Below, piece after piece: positions 1 to 8,190 of a stretch of 17,726 bases of DNA; the stretch's first letter is position 1, and every line of letters begins with the position of its first letter. This stretch comes from Dehalococcoidia bacterium. GTDB lineage: Bacteria; Chloroflexota; Dehalococcoidia; GIF9; AB-539-J10. Below the pieces are notes generated by a model. That model was not told the origin of the DNA. It saw nothing but the letters and a program-made list of their open reading frames with translations, and ran no database searches. Both the position numbers and the translations under genes were made by a program. The DNA lies in the NCBI GenBank assembly GCA_003562555.1, contig PWUO01000136.1:1-17726 (forward strand), in the 5' to 3' direction.

Positions 1-2
1 AG

Positions 3-563
3 GAGAAGTGCCAGTTGATTCTGGCGGGCGGCATCGCGACAGATGATCCTGAGGGAGTCCGCGTCTTGAACCAGGTGATCGAGTCCACGCAAGGTGATGA
101 GGACATCCACATCCTGAATCTGCCGCTCGATGACCGCGTGTCGAACTGGCATGAGGTCAACGCGCTGCAACGCGCGGCCACGGTCGTCATGCAGCCGTCC
201 ACGCGCGAGGGCTTTGGTCTGGTCATTACCGAGGCGCTTTGGAAGGGGAAGCCGGTAATAGGCGCTGACGTGGGGGCCATCCCACTGCAGATTCGCAGCG
301 GCGTAACCGGATACTTCTACGGAGGGGCCGCCAGTACGGCGAAACGCATCGTCTCGCTGCTGCGAAACCCCGCGGAGGGGGCGGTAGTGGGAGAAAGAGG
401 TCGTGAATACGTCCGCCAGCATTTCCTTATGCCCATGCGTGTGGCCGACTGTCTGCAGGGCATGCAGCTTGCGAGAAAGGGGTTGCTGCGTGACGATGAT
501 TGTCGTGACTGCATCATAAGCTTCCACCCCTGGTACAAACTGAGCAAACGTGGTCGTGGATAA
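3..563 (+). CDS. GT4 glycosyltransferase, trehalose synthase (TreT)-like, C-terminal part
   Basis: The gene enters from the left edge; only about the last 186 codons are present and the true start lies outside the window. The sequence is the nucleotide-sugar-binding half of a GT-B retaining glycosyltransferase: a strand ending LILAGG, then NALQRAATVVMQPSTREGFG and ITEALWKGKPVIG, which contain the paired glutamates of the GT4 E-x7-E motif, then GAIPLQIRSGVTGY. These segments closely resemble TreT-type trehalose synthases, which join NDP-glucose and glucose in the cytoplasm. Specificity cannot be fixed from this half alone; other GT4 enzymes for compatible solutes or glycolipids remain possible. 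The tail after the Rossmann domain is short, as usual. The next gene begins 129 nt downstream with its own SD site, and no clear terminator is visible between them. Confidence 0.8.
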   Translation, partial: EKCQLILAGGIATDDPEGVRVLNQVIESTQGDEDIHILNLPLDDRVSNWHEVNALQRAATVVMQPSTREGFGLVITEALWKGKPVIGADVGAIPLQIRSGVTGYFYGGAASTAKRIVSLLRNPAEGAVVGERGREYVRQHFLMPMRVADCLQGMQLARKGLLRDDDCRDCIISFHPWYKLSKRGRG

Positions 564-692
564 GCAGGTGGTCGTCGAAGGTTGCCCGACGTTGATGGTC
601 GATCACACCCGGACGTTCACGGGGTGGTCTGTCCTGAGAAGTCCGGCCTTACCCGGCAAGCAACCCATATGTGTTCCCAGGAGGATGGTCGA

Positions 693-1946
693 GTGTACGA
701 TATCGGGCGTTTGAGCCAACAGCCGAACTATCGAGCGGGTAAGTGGTGGATGTCGCCGTTCAACCTCGAGCCTGAGGTGGCCGCTCCCTTCGCCGGGCAG
801 ACGGTGCAGCTCCACGATGTGACGCTGCGTGACGGCGAGCAGACCGTTGGTGTGGCGTACTCTCCCGAGGAGCGCGTCGAAATCGCATTGGCTCTTGACG
901 AACTGGGGGTGCCACGTATTGAGGTGGGACTACCCCCTGTGTCCGAGGAGGTACGCGAAGGCATGCGCCGGGTGGCGGCCCTCGGGCTCAAGGCCGGAGT
1001 ATACGGCTTCGCGCGAACGCTCCGGTCCGATGTCGACATGGTGGTCGACTGTGGTCTAAGCCGGGTTGTGCTGCAGCACATCATGAATCCCTATGCCTGT
1101 GAAAGTGGGTATGGCCTCGATCGACAGAAGGTTAAGGATCGGGTGGTCAAAGGCGTCGCCTATGCGAAAGAGCAAGGCCTTGAGACAGTGTTCCTGGGAT
1201 GGGATCTTACGAGAGGTGATGACTGGGAGTTCATCGAGGATATCTACTCTGCGCTCGCATCTGACGCCAGGCCGGATGCCATTGCCGTCGTAGATACGTT
1301 CGGTGTCGCCAACCCGCGGGCAGTGGGATTCCTCTTCCGCAAGCTATCCTCACTGCTGCCGGATGTGCCTCTGGAATTCCACACGCACAATGATATGTGC
1401 ATGGCGAATGCAGGAATCATCGAGGCGGTCGCTGCCGGATGTAGAGTGGTCCACACCGCTTTCAACGGTTTGGGAGATCGTACTGGCAACGCCGCTACAG
1501 AGGAAGTGGCGGTTCTGTTGGAACTGGGCCATGGGGTGTCCACCGGCATTCGACTCAAGGGGCTAATGCACGTATCACTCATGGTGGAGAACATAGGCAG
1601 ACGCACCGTGCCGCCGAACAAGCCCATTGTCGGGCGTGGTCTATTTGATTTCGAGACCGGAATTGATGTCGATCTGCACCTCAAGTTCGCCGCGGCTTCG
1701 TTCGACATCACCATGCAGGCGTTTCATCCGTCGCTGGTGGGGCAGGATCCGGTCAAACTGGTACTGGGCAAGAACAGCGGATCGGCAACGGTCGAGTATT
1801 TCCTGGACAGGCATGGCATCGAGGCCGACGCAGAACAGGTGAAAGAGATAACCGAAAGAGTCAAGTGGCAGGGTCGAATTCAGCACGCGCTCCTGACGGA
1901 TTCACAGTTCCTGCGGATCTGCCGAGAGGTCCTGTGGAACGGCTAA
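693..1946 (+). CDS. Isopropylmalate/homocitrate synthase-family acyltransferase, paralogue A
   Basis: A member of the HMGL-like TIM-barrel family, which condenses an acyl-CoA with a 2-oxo acid (LeuA, NifV, AksA, citramalate or Re-citrate synthase). Visible motifs are LRDGEQTVGV near residue 48, the metal-binding HTHND near 235, and NGLGDRTGN near 264. At 417 aa it stops after the barrel and linker subdomain, so the LeuA C-terminal leucine-binding domain is absent. The usual ESGIH segment reads ETGID. The GTG start at 693 is chosen because AGGAGG (679-684) lies 8 nt upstream and because the protein then begins at the same point as its downstream paralogue. An in-frame ATG at 669 and an upstream extension to 582 exist but lack family similarity. 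The substrate is not determinable. The neighbouring paralogue starts 96 nt downstream. Confidence 0.85.
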   Translation: MYDIGRLSQQPNYRAGKWWMSPFNLEPEVAAPFAGQTVQLHDVTLRDGEQTVGVAYSPEERVEIALALDELGVPRIEVGLPPVSEEVREGMRRVAALGLKAGVYGFARTLRSDVDMVVDCGLSRVVLQHIMNPYACESGYGLDRQKVKDRVVKGVAYAKEQGLETVFLGWDLTRGDDWEFIEDIYSALASDARPDAIAVVDTFGVANPRAVGFLFRKLSSLLPDVPLEFHTHNDMCMANAGIIEAVAAGCRVVHTAFNGLGDRTGNAATEEVAVLLELGHGVSTGIRLKGLMHVSLMVENIGRRTVPPNKPIVGRGLFDFETGIDVDLHLKFAAASFDITMQAFHPSLVGQDPVKLVLGKNSGSATVEYFLDRHGIEADAEQVKEITERVKWQGRIQHALLTDSQFLRICREVLWNG

Positions 1947-1971
1947 GCACATCGATGAAGCACACACCGGC

Positions 1972-2002
1972 TGGTCATGCGTCAGCCGATTACGCGTATA
2001 AT
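1972..2002 (+). promoter_or_regulatory. Possible sigma70-like promoter for paralogue B
   Basis: A perfect TATAAT lies at 1997-2002. The best -35 match is TGGTCA (1972-1977, 4 of 6) at a long 19-nt spacing, so the call rests on the -10 box. It would give a leader of about 35 nt that includes the AAGGAGG site at 2027-2033. It suggests paralogue B can be transcribed independently of paralogue A. Confidence 0.35.
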
Positions 2003-2042
2003 AGGCGTCGGCACAGCAGCCGATTCAAGGAGGAACGACGAT

Positions 2043-3296
2043 ATGGGCTACAACGTAGAACGACTCAAGGGTACCGAGCATTTTGAGAACGGCAAGTGGT
2101 GGGTGTCACCGCTGAACTTCGAACCTGAGGTCATATCGGATTTCCGCGGGAAGTCCGTGCAGATTCATGATGTGACGCTTCGCGATGGTGAACAGACCGT
2201 TGGCGTGGCGTTTTCACCTGAGGAGAGGGTTGCCATCGCCGAGGCACTGGCTGACATCGGCATTCATCGCCTGGAGATCGGCATGCCTCCGGCATCGCCT
2301 GAGATCCTTGAGGGTATGAAGCGGATTGTGAAGCGGAACCTCGATTCCGAGATGGTCGCGTTTGTGCGTACCATCAAGAAGGATATCGACCTTGCCATCG
2401 AGTCTGGTGTCAAGACTGCGATACTCGAGCACATCATGAATCCGTATGCCTGTGATGCCGCGTATGGCCTCTGCAAGGAGGAGGTACTCGACCGGCTCAT
2501 TACCACTACGAAGTACGCAAACGAGAACAACCTGAAGACGATCTTCATGGGATGGGATCTGACTCGGGGCGATGACTGGGATTACGTGAAGGACATCTAT
2601 ACGACACTGGCGCGTGAGACGAAGCTCGCCGGGATTGTCGCCGTCGACACCGTCGGCGTGGCGTCACCTCGTGCGGTGGGCTACCTGTTCCGGAAGCTGC
2701 GTGAGTGGGTTCCCGACGTTCCCCTGGAGTTCCACACGCATAACGAGTTCGGGCTGGCTAATGCGGGTGTTCTTGAGGCCGTCGCGAACGGTGCGAGCGT
2801 TATCCACACCGCGTACAACGGACTCGGTGACAGGACCGGGAATGTGGCCACTGAAGAGGTGATCATGATGCTCGAGTTGCTGGCCGGCATCAAGACTGGC
2901 ATCCGCCTTGATGGCCTCATGAACGTGTCACTCACAGTTGAGAACATCTCAAGGCGCGCGCTGGCAGGGAACAAGCCCATAGTCGGGCGAGACTTGAACA
3001 AGCTGGAGACAGGTATCGCTGCCGATCTGCACCGCAAGTTCAAGGATGCGGGCTTTGACGTGACAATTCAGGCGTTCGTGCCGGAGGTGGTTGGCATGGA
3101 GCCCTACCATCTCGTGATGGGTAAGAACAGCGGCGCTGCCACCATCGAGTATTATCTTGATGTTCACGGCATCAAGGCCACCGAGGAGCAGGTCAAGGAT
3201 ATTACCGATCGCGTCAAGTGGCAGGGGCGTGTTCAGCATACGTTGCTCACTGATGCCCAGTTCCTTAAGATCTGTCGCGATGTCATTGGCTCCTGA
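2043..3296 (+). CDS. Isopropylmalate/homocitrate synthase-family acyltransferase, paralogue B
   Basis: Second HMGL-like TIM-barrel enzyme, also 417 aa and collinear with paralogue A over its whole length; by eye more than half of the residues are identical. It has LRDGEQTVGV, HTHNE (where A has HTHND), and NGLGDRTGN. The LeuA regulatory domain is absent and the ESGIH-like segment reads ETGIA, lacking the usual histidine. The ATG start at 2043 has AAGGAGG (2027-2033) 9 nt upstream. The tandem arrangement points to a local duplication followed by divergence, or to two subunits of one enzyme. Possible reactions include homocitrate, citramalate, isopropylmalate or Re-citrate synthesis; no leuB, leuC or leuD-like genes are adjacent to choose between them. 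A candidate promoter precedes it and a terminator-like hairpin follows. Confidence 0.85.
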   Translation: MGYNVERLKGTEHFENGKWWVSPLNFEPEVISDFRGKSVQIHDVTLRDGEQTVGVAFSPEERVAIAEALADIGIHRLEIGMPPASPEILEGMKRIVKRNLDSEMVAFVRTIKKDIDLAIESGVKTAILEHIMNPYACDAAYGLCKEEVLDRLITTTKYANENNLKTIFMGWDLTRGDDWDYVKDIYTTLARETKLAGIVAVDTVGVASPRAVGYLFRKLREWVPDVPLEFHTHNEFGLANAGVLEAVANGASVIHTAYNGLGDRTGNVATEEVIMMLELLAGIKTGIRLDGLMNVSLTVENISRRALAGNKPIVGRDLNKLETGIAADLHRKFKDAGFDVTIQAFVPEVVGMEPYHLVMGKNSGAATIEYYLDVHGIKATEEQVKDITDRVKWQGRVQHTLLTDAQFLKICRDVIGS

Positions 3297-3332
3297 TAGC
3301 AGCCGGGCATTGCCGTAGAAGTGGCACTTCCG

Positions 3333-3381
3333 AAATCCGTCCGCGCGTGCAGGAAAGTCCGGTCCGCAGCGGGCGGATTTT
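3333..3381 (+). terminator. Terminator-like hairpin after the tandem synthase genes
   Basis: AAATCCGTCCGC (3333-3344) pairs with GCGGGCGGATTT (3369-3380), a 12-bp stem with one G-T wobble and a 24-nt loop, followed directly by one more T. It begins 36 nt after the stop at 3296. The T-run is short and mostly inside the stem, so efficiency is uncertain. The loop contains AGGAAAGTCC, which is discussed under rejected items. Confidence 0.5.
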
Positions 3382-3650
3382 GCTATCTGTGGCAGCGAGT
3401 GTGCGCCTGCCGTGTGACGGGGGGTGCTGCTACCGCAAGACGGGAATGTGAGCCTCCCTCGCCCTCCCGATGACAGGACGAAACTGGCTGGGCATGAAGG
3501 CGAAGAGGGTTATGGCAAACAAGCGGTAGAATCGTATTATGATTCAGGAACGTTGAAGCTGAATGGGGGCAGGCTTCGCACCGCAGGTGTCCGACACGGA
3601 TGGAGGTTCAGCCCTGCGGGGCCATCAGGAGACAATGAAGAGGAGAACAC
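3382..3650. other. Intergenic region without a recognised gene
   Basis: No convincing coding region is seen. It holds a small hairpin, GAATCGT-ATT-ATGATTC (about 3529-3545), overlapping TATTAT/TATGAT strings at 3535-3543 that could serve as a -10 box; no good -35 box accompanies them. The SD for the next gene (AGGAG, 3641-3645) closes the region. Open frames crossing it run into the downstream gene in another frame and look like chance. Confidence 0.4.
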
Positions 3651-5003
3651 ATGCGTAACGCGGAGGCTCGCTGTCCGCATTGTGGAGAGTGGCTGCGCTA
3701 CGATGCTGCCATGGGACTGGAGTGGTGTCCGGATCCTGGGTGCGGCTCAGTGTTTCGGCGCGTTGGTAGTGGGGATGCCCCGACACCAGGTCCGGATCCG
3801 AGGATGTACGGGGCCCCGTCCGAGGCGGAAGAGGAGTGGCAGGAGAAACCCCCTCGATACGGACGACGCATTCTTGCCGGCCTGCTCGTGCTGACAACGA
3901 TTGCGGCCGTTGTCGCAATGACGCTTTCGCCGCTTCTGTGGCCGCAGCGTGCTGTGCTGCACGTATCGCCTGCCCACCTTGCCTTTGTTGATGATGCCGG
4001 CATCGGAATGATGCCGCAGGCTCTTGCCGTTCAGAATCGGGGCAGAGGGACTCTGACGTGGGAGATCTGGAGCGAAGCCTCGTGGCTCGTCGTGGAACCG
4101 CACGGAGGAACGCTTGAGGCCGATCTGCAACTTATCACCGTAAGAGTAGACACTTCAACTCTTGAGCCGGGCACTCACTACTCGACCTGTACGGTTACGG
4201 CAGAGGGTGCTTACAACTCACCACAAACCGTGCAGGTCCAGGTTCATCTCACTGCGCCTTCCACGATTGTCGCGATCACGGATCTGTTCGGCGACGATGT
4301 CGATGTGTTCTATGAGGTACAACCCCCCTATGTTTCCGGACCGCTGGGTCAGCCGATTCATTTGATGAACAACGAGGCCGCCGTGGACGTCACCTGGAAC
4401 GAGCTGGTGGAATTCCTGGTGCGTGACCCGACGGACGAGAGTGCGTATATCAAGGACCTCTATATGTGCGGCGCCTTTGCGGAGCAACTACACAACAACG
4501 CTGAAGAGGCGGGCATCCGCGCTGCCTGGGTCTCGATTGATCTCCAGGGGCGTGAGGTGGGTCATGCGTTGAACGCCTTCTATACGCGCGACAGAGGGCT
4601 GGTGTTCGTCGATTGCACAGGAGAGGATCCCCAGATGCCTTCCGGGGCATCCAATGGTACGTGCGACCATGACAAGGTGGCATATGTCAGGCCAGGGGCC
4701 GAATATGGCCTGATCTCGTTGGACAGGGCCGCGTCTCCGGCGTATGAATTCTACATAGATTACAGTCGGTCTTGGGATGAGTATTTGTCAGACCTTGAGG
4801 AGTTCAACCAGCGTGTCGGGGAATACAACGATTTTGTGAGTGGCCGCTCTCTCGTTGCCGGCAGCGAAGACGCGCGTCATGCCCGGGAACTCCACAGCGA
4901 ATTGGAGGAAACTCGAGTGGCGCTTGAGATGCAACGGGAGCTTCTAGGGCCGTGCCGCTGGAATACCTTGGGGATTGTGGAGAGAGTCCGGGTCTACTGG
5001 TAG
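3651..5003 (+). CDS. Zinc-ribbon, single-pass membrane protein with BACON-like and transglutaminase-like domains
   Basis: 450 aa. Residues 8-31 carry Cys8, Cys11, Cys26 and Cys31, a likely zinc ribbon. A single hydrophobic helix follows at about 73-97. Residues 103-201 look like a BACON-type beta-sandwich (repeating beta pattern, NRGRGTLTWEI, SWLVVEPHGGTL). Residues 260-325 resemble a transglutaminase-like cysteine-protease fold: Cys273 in YMCGAFAEQL, His305 in VGHALNAF and Asp321 in LVFVDCTG are placed like a Cys-His-Asp triad. The last 75 residues are charged and probably coiled-coil. The likely layout is a cytoplasmic zinc ribbon with extracytoplasmic BACON and transglutaminase-like domains, suggesting a peptidase or crosslinking role at the surface; substrate unknown. 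ATG at 3651 has AGGAG 5 nt upstream. It stands alone, converging with the Fe-S gene 27 nt away. Confidence 0.75.
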   Translation: MRNAEARCPHCGEWLRYDAAMGLEWCPDPGCGSVFRRVGSGDAPTPGPDPRMYGAPSEAEEEWQEKPPRYGRRILAGLLVLTTIAAVVAMTLSPLLWPQRAVLHVSPAHLAFVDDAGIGMMPQALAVQNRGRGTLTWEIWSEASWLVVEPHGGTLEADLQLITVRVDTSTLEPGTHYSTCTVTAEGAYNSPQTVQVQVHLTAPSTIVAITDLFGDDVDVFYEVQPPYVSGPLGQPIHLMNNEAAVDVTWNELVEFLVRDPTDESAYIKDLYMCGAFAEQLHNNAEEAGIRAAWVSIDLQGREVGHALNAFYTRDRGLVFVDCTGEDPQMPSGASNGTCDHDKVAYVRPGAEYGLISLDRAASPAYEFYIDYSRSWDEYLSDLEEFNQRVGEYNDFVSGRSLVAGSEDARHARELHSELEETRVALEMQRELLGPCRWNTLGIVERVRVYW

Positions 5004-5030
5004 GCAGCGGGACCACAGGTGTCGCGTCTC

Positions 5031-5912
5031 TCACGATGGTAGTTGGGACTCGCAAGGTACCGCGGTCTGGCACAGTCCGCACCCTGCACTGGATACCCCG
5101 TAGGCGTCACCAATCTGTCGCATCTGCTCCTTCTGGTATTGTTCGCAGACAAGCTTGTCGTGCCCTGACCGCGCTACCGCACCGGCAGGGCATCTTGGAA
5201 TGCACGCACCACACTTGCCTTTGGATTCGTACGGGCACGCCCCGGTGTGTAACTCGTGGAGGCGTGGCGTAACCGGAAGTGGCAGTGCCGCCACCACGCT
5301 GCCGCAACGCATCGCTTTCCCCAGGGGCGTCAGGAAGCCATCGCACAGGCCGAAGGTCCCTAGTCCTGCAGCGTACAAGGCATGTCGCTCAGACCACGTA
5401 GATGTGGGCTCGCCTCGTGAATCACGCAGCACGTGGAAGCCTGGAGACGTTGCCGGGGCCACGGCATTTGCGCCGTTATCCTGCAGATATGCCACCATTC
5501 TTCTGCGGAGCTCATCGTTGAACTGCTCTCCGTAGTGATATGTGTGTGCCCATCGTCGGGATGGCAGGGCGGTCATTGCCGCATTGCTGCGTTTCGTCAC
5601 GTCCGAAATGGGCAGTACCCAGCAGATCACACGTATGGGAATGTGTCGGTCCTCGAACGATAGTCCGGCTGCTGCTGAGAGTGCCTTGCGCGGCGTCAGG
5701 TGATGCGGTCCGATGATGTCGAGATAGTGCTCGAAGAGAGGGTCGTCGCCGTCCGCGATCCCCAGCATGGGTGTTTCGAAGATATTGCTGTTGTCGATGT
5801 GACGAAGTCGATTCAAGGGGCTGTCGCTCACCACCATTCTGACGAATTGTGTCAGTGATTCCAGCGACAACGGGTCGTTCGTTTTGTGCTCTTTGTCACG
5901 GCGGGCCTTCAT
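5031..5912 (-). CDS. QueG (epoxyqueuosine reductase)-like 4Fe-4S protein
   Basis: 293 aa. The central segment SERHALYAAGLGTFGL followed by GKAMRCGSVV is characteristic of QueG-like proteins, which share their iron-sulfur module with reductive dehalogenases. The C-terminal cysteines are Cys226, Cys234, Cys237, Cys241-Pro, then Cys278, Cys281 and Cys287 in CGLCQTAVPCE. The first group reads C-x7-C-x2-C-x3-CP rather than the usual C-x2-C-x2-C-x3-CP, so one ligand is displaced or cluster binding differs. At 293 aa it is shorter than typical QueG, so tRNA queuosine reduction is not assured; a redox role for an unknown partner is equally possible. The ATG at 5912 has no strong SD, and the gene starts 12 nt after the FAD oxidoreductase stop, suggesting translational coupling in one operon. 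Confidence 0.7.
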   Translation of the reverse strand: MKARRDKEHKTNDPLSLESLTQFVRMVVSDSPLNRLRHIDNSNIFETPMLGIADGDDPLFEHYLDIIGPHHLTPRKALSAAAGLSFEDRHIPIRVICWVLPISDVTKRSNAAMTALPSRRWAHTYHYGEQFNDELRRRMVAYLQDNGANAVAPATSPGFHVLRDSRGEPTSTWSERHALYAAGLGTFGLCDGFLTPLGKAMRCGSVVAALPLPVTPRLHELHTGACPYESKGKCGACIPRCPAGAVARSGHDKLVCEQYQKEQMRQIGDAYGVSSAGCGLCQTAVPCESQLPS

Positions 5913-5924
5913 TTGGAGTTCTGC

Positions 5925-8030
5925 TCAATGTCCGTTTGGTTGACTCCATCCGGCGATATCGTTGGCGCAGATCGTGCCGGATATGACAACCGACTCGATG
6001 CCGGCTCCAGGGAACGTTGAGGCGCCTGCGAAATACAGACCCTTGATGGGAGCCCTGAAATGAGGGCGACGTGTGCTCACTGACTGATCAAACCCGTACA
6101 GTGCCCCCTCCGGGATCGATGTGTAGCTTTCAAGTGTACGTGGGGTTGCTGCATCCAGGGTGGCGACGTTGTCGCTTAGTCCGGGAATGATCTCCTCAGC
6201 CTTACGTATGAGTAATGCCGCGAACTGCCGCTTCCTGTCATCGTAGTCCCGCTCGTCTCGAGGCGGAAAGTCTCGATATCCCATCGGGGCAATGAGCGTC
6301 ACGCTGGAGCGGCCTCTCGGTGCGAAGCGCGGGTCCACGTTTGAGTTGATGAGTATCCGGAAGTCCCCGTCCATGTTCTCAATAAGCGACGGGTACGAAG
6401 ACAGGTCGTCTTCAATGCCGGCGTACACGATGAATGCCGATCGCGACATCGGCAGACTCTTGATGTAGTCGATGTACAGCCCACCGATTTCGCTTGCCTC
6501 CACGAGCTGGAGTACGCAGGTGCGCGGGTTCACGTTTGCAACCACTACGTGAGCCTGGTAAATCTCCTCACCGGAGCGTATGCCGCGCACGCGACGCCTG
6601 TCAGTGAGGATGCGGTCGGCATGGTAGTTCAGAAGTATGGTGCCGCCCTGAGATTCGACTGCACTGGCGAGGGCTTGAGCGAAGCCGCCAGGACCTGCGA
6701 TGGGGTAGTAGATGCCCTCGAGTTGAGGGCCTATGCAGTCGATCAGCGCCCTGATTCCGGGAGTTACGTCAGGTGCGGTGCCGTTCTGTCCGGATGCTGC
6801 CGCTACCAGCGACTTGAGATTCGTGCTCTCGAAATGCTCATCCAGCTTCTGCTGAAACGTCTTGCCCATCCAGTCGTACAGTCGCGCGTATTCACGTGGC
6901 AGATTCGCAGCGGCCTTGTCCCCCATCAGTTTAACAATGAGATGCTCTGGCAACGGTGTGCCGAAGCGATTGCTGTATTCGTGCAACTGGTAGAACGCCT
7001 CGGATGCCTCCTGGTAGAAGGTGCCGATTCGTTCACTTTCATCAGGGAAAACGTCGGCCAGCGACGAGGCGACGGTCTGGATGCTGGAGCCCACATCTAT
7101 GCTTCGTCCCTTGAACACATATCTCCGGCTGTGGGGCACGAAACGTTCGTCGGTGTTGACGTCGACCATTGAAAGAAGACGCTTCACCGGTCCGTTGTCC
7201 CAAAGTCCGGTGATGCCGGCTACACCGGTGCTGAAGGCGTAATCACCTCTTTCGAGCGAACGGCAGTAGCCTCCCACTTGAGACTGCTGCTCCATGACGA
7301 GGACCTTGTAGCCCCGCTTCGCCAGCAGGGCGGCACAGGTGAGACCGCCGATTCCTGCACCGATTATCGCGACATCATATTCGTGCTCCTGCCTCCTCGT
7401 GGATGGAGTCAGGGGGATGTGCCATTCGAAGGGCCTGTATCGTTGCTTGACCAGAAAGGCCGGCCCCTTGCTCTGAAATACGATTGTGAAGACAAAGGCT
7501 GCAGCCATCAGGGCGATAGGAATGGTGGACAGGACCGAGAGATCGGTGAACCCAAGCAATGCCCCGCACAATAGAAAGGTGCCAGCCCACACAAGCGTGA
7601 TGATACGGTGCAGGGCGATGAATTCCGGATTGTCCCAGTATTCTCGAGGGTAACCGTGTCGTGCTGCATCACCTGTAAACGGATGACGCAGTACGATTGA
7701 GATTAGCGCAATCGCCAGCAGCGAGCCGAAGCTTACAGGCGCCACGTGGTCCACGAACAGGGTGGAACCGATGGGAAACGTGATCAGGGCGGCAGCCGCG
7801 AAGAACAGGAAGGTTGCCACATCCAGCAACCTGTAGGTTCTGGCCCAAACCTGCTGCGCGAGCAACGCGCACGAAATGCCAAGCGCGACGATGACACTGC
7901 CAGTCTGCTGCGCACTCGCGAGCACCCAGTACGCGATCCAGGGGGCAAACGCGAGCGCAAGCATCAGTACGCCGATCGGCATGGAGCCCGATTGCTTTGG
8001 GTTAAGGTTGGCTATGCGTTGTGGTGACAT
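5925..8030 (-). CDS. CrtI/CrtISO-type FAD oxidoreductase fused to an N-terminal membrane domain
   Basis: 701 aa. The first 190 residues hold about six hydrophobic helices plus a PFTGDAARHGYPREYW stretch that I cannot assign to a named family. From about residue 218 there is a phytoene-desaturase/carotene-isomerase type amine oxidase: YDVAIIGAGIGGLTCAALL is the FAD dinucleotide-binding motif, SQVGGYCRS follows, and the C-terminal GLYFAGASTFPGAGIESV closes the FAD site. Such enzymes desaturate, isomerise or saturate polyisoprenoids at the membrane, so a carotenoid, retinoid or quinone substrate is likely but not proven. A GTG at 8036 is an alternative start only 3 nt from the purine-rich AGAGGGGG (8040-8047); ATG 8030 lies 9 nt from it and is preferred. 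The QueG-like gene follows after 12 nt. Confidence 0.85.
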   Translation of the reverse strand: MSPQRIANLNPKQSGSMPIGVLMLALAFAPWIAYWVLASAQQTGSVIVALGISCALLAQQVWARTYRLLDVATFLFFAAAALITFPIGSTLFVDHVAPVSFGSLLAIALISIVLRHPFTGDAARHGYPREYWDNPEFIALHRIITLVWAGTFLLCGALLGFTDLSVLSTIPIALMAAAFVFTIVFQSKGPAFLVKQRYRPFEWHIPLTPSTRRQEHEYDVAIIGAGIGGLTCAALLAKRGYKVLVMEQQSQVGGYCRSLERGDYAFSTGVAGITGLWDNGPVKRLLSMVDVNTDERFVPHSRRYVFKGRSIDVGSSIQTVASSLADVFPDESERIGTFYQEASEAFYQLHEYSNRFGTPLPEHLIVKLMGDKAAANLPREYARLYDWMGKTFQQKLDEHFESTNLKSLVAAASGQNGTAPDVTPGIRALIDCIGPQLEGIYYPIAGPGGFAQALASAVESQGGTILLNYHADRILTDRRRVRGIRSGEEIYQAHVVVANVNPRTCVLQLVEASEIGGLYIDYIKSLPMSRSAFIVYAGIEDDLSSYPSLIENMDGDFRILINSNVDPRFAPRGRSSVTLIAPMGYRDFPPRDERDYDDRKRQFAALLIRKAEEIIPGLSDNVATLDAATPRTLESYTSIPEGALYGFDQSVSTRRPHFRAPIKGLYFAGASTFPGAGIESVVISGTICANDIAGWSQPNGH

Positions 8031-8190
8031 CGCCACTTACCCCCTCTGCCGTTTGCGGATTCGGATTCATTCCGGCCGACGAATATGCCCGCCCGCTGGC
8101 ACATCTTCTCACGGGCTGGTAGATTGGTCAATACTCGAGCATACGAAGGCATATGAGGGGACCGCCTCCAGGCGCGTGAGCAGGGTTCGG

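Noticed and set aside
582..692. Extension of paralogue A upstream to an open frame beginning at 582
   Set aside because: The extension has no counterpart in paralogue B, and GTG 693 has an ideal AGGAGG site.
3333..3640. AGGAAAGTCCGG (3351-3362) looks like the P4 segment of RNase P RNA
   Set aside because: The partner strand CCGGCTT and the other conserved elements (GGTAAGAGC-like, ACAGAA-like) are not found downstream, and the segment is the loop of a terminator-like stem.
3620..3640. GCCATCAGGAGACAATG resembles the B12 box of a cobalamin riboswitch
   Set aside because: The rest of the aptamer, especially the GCCCCCGC-ACTGT-like core, is absent.
3424..3894. Plus-strand open frame of 156 codons before and into the BACON protein gene
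   Set aside because: Overlaps 244 bases of the real gene in another frame and shows no domain or good SD.
6549..7172. Plus-strand open frame of 207 codons inside the CrtI-type gene
   Set aside because: Lies opposite well-conserved FAD oxidoreductase coding sequence, with no recognisable domain.
8126..8131. TTGACC as a -35 box for the CrtI-type gene
   Set aside because: At 17-nt spacing the -10 would be GAAGAT, only 3 of 6 to consensus, so it is too weak to list.
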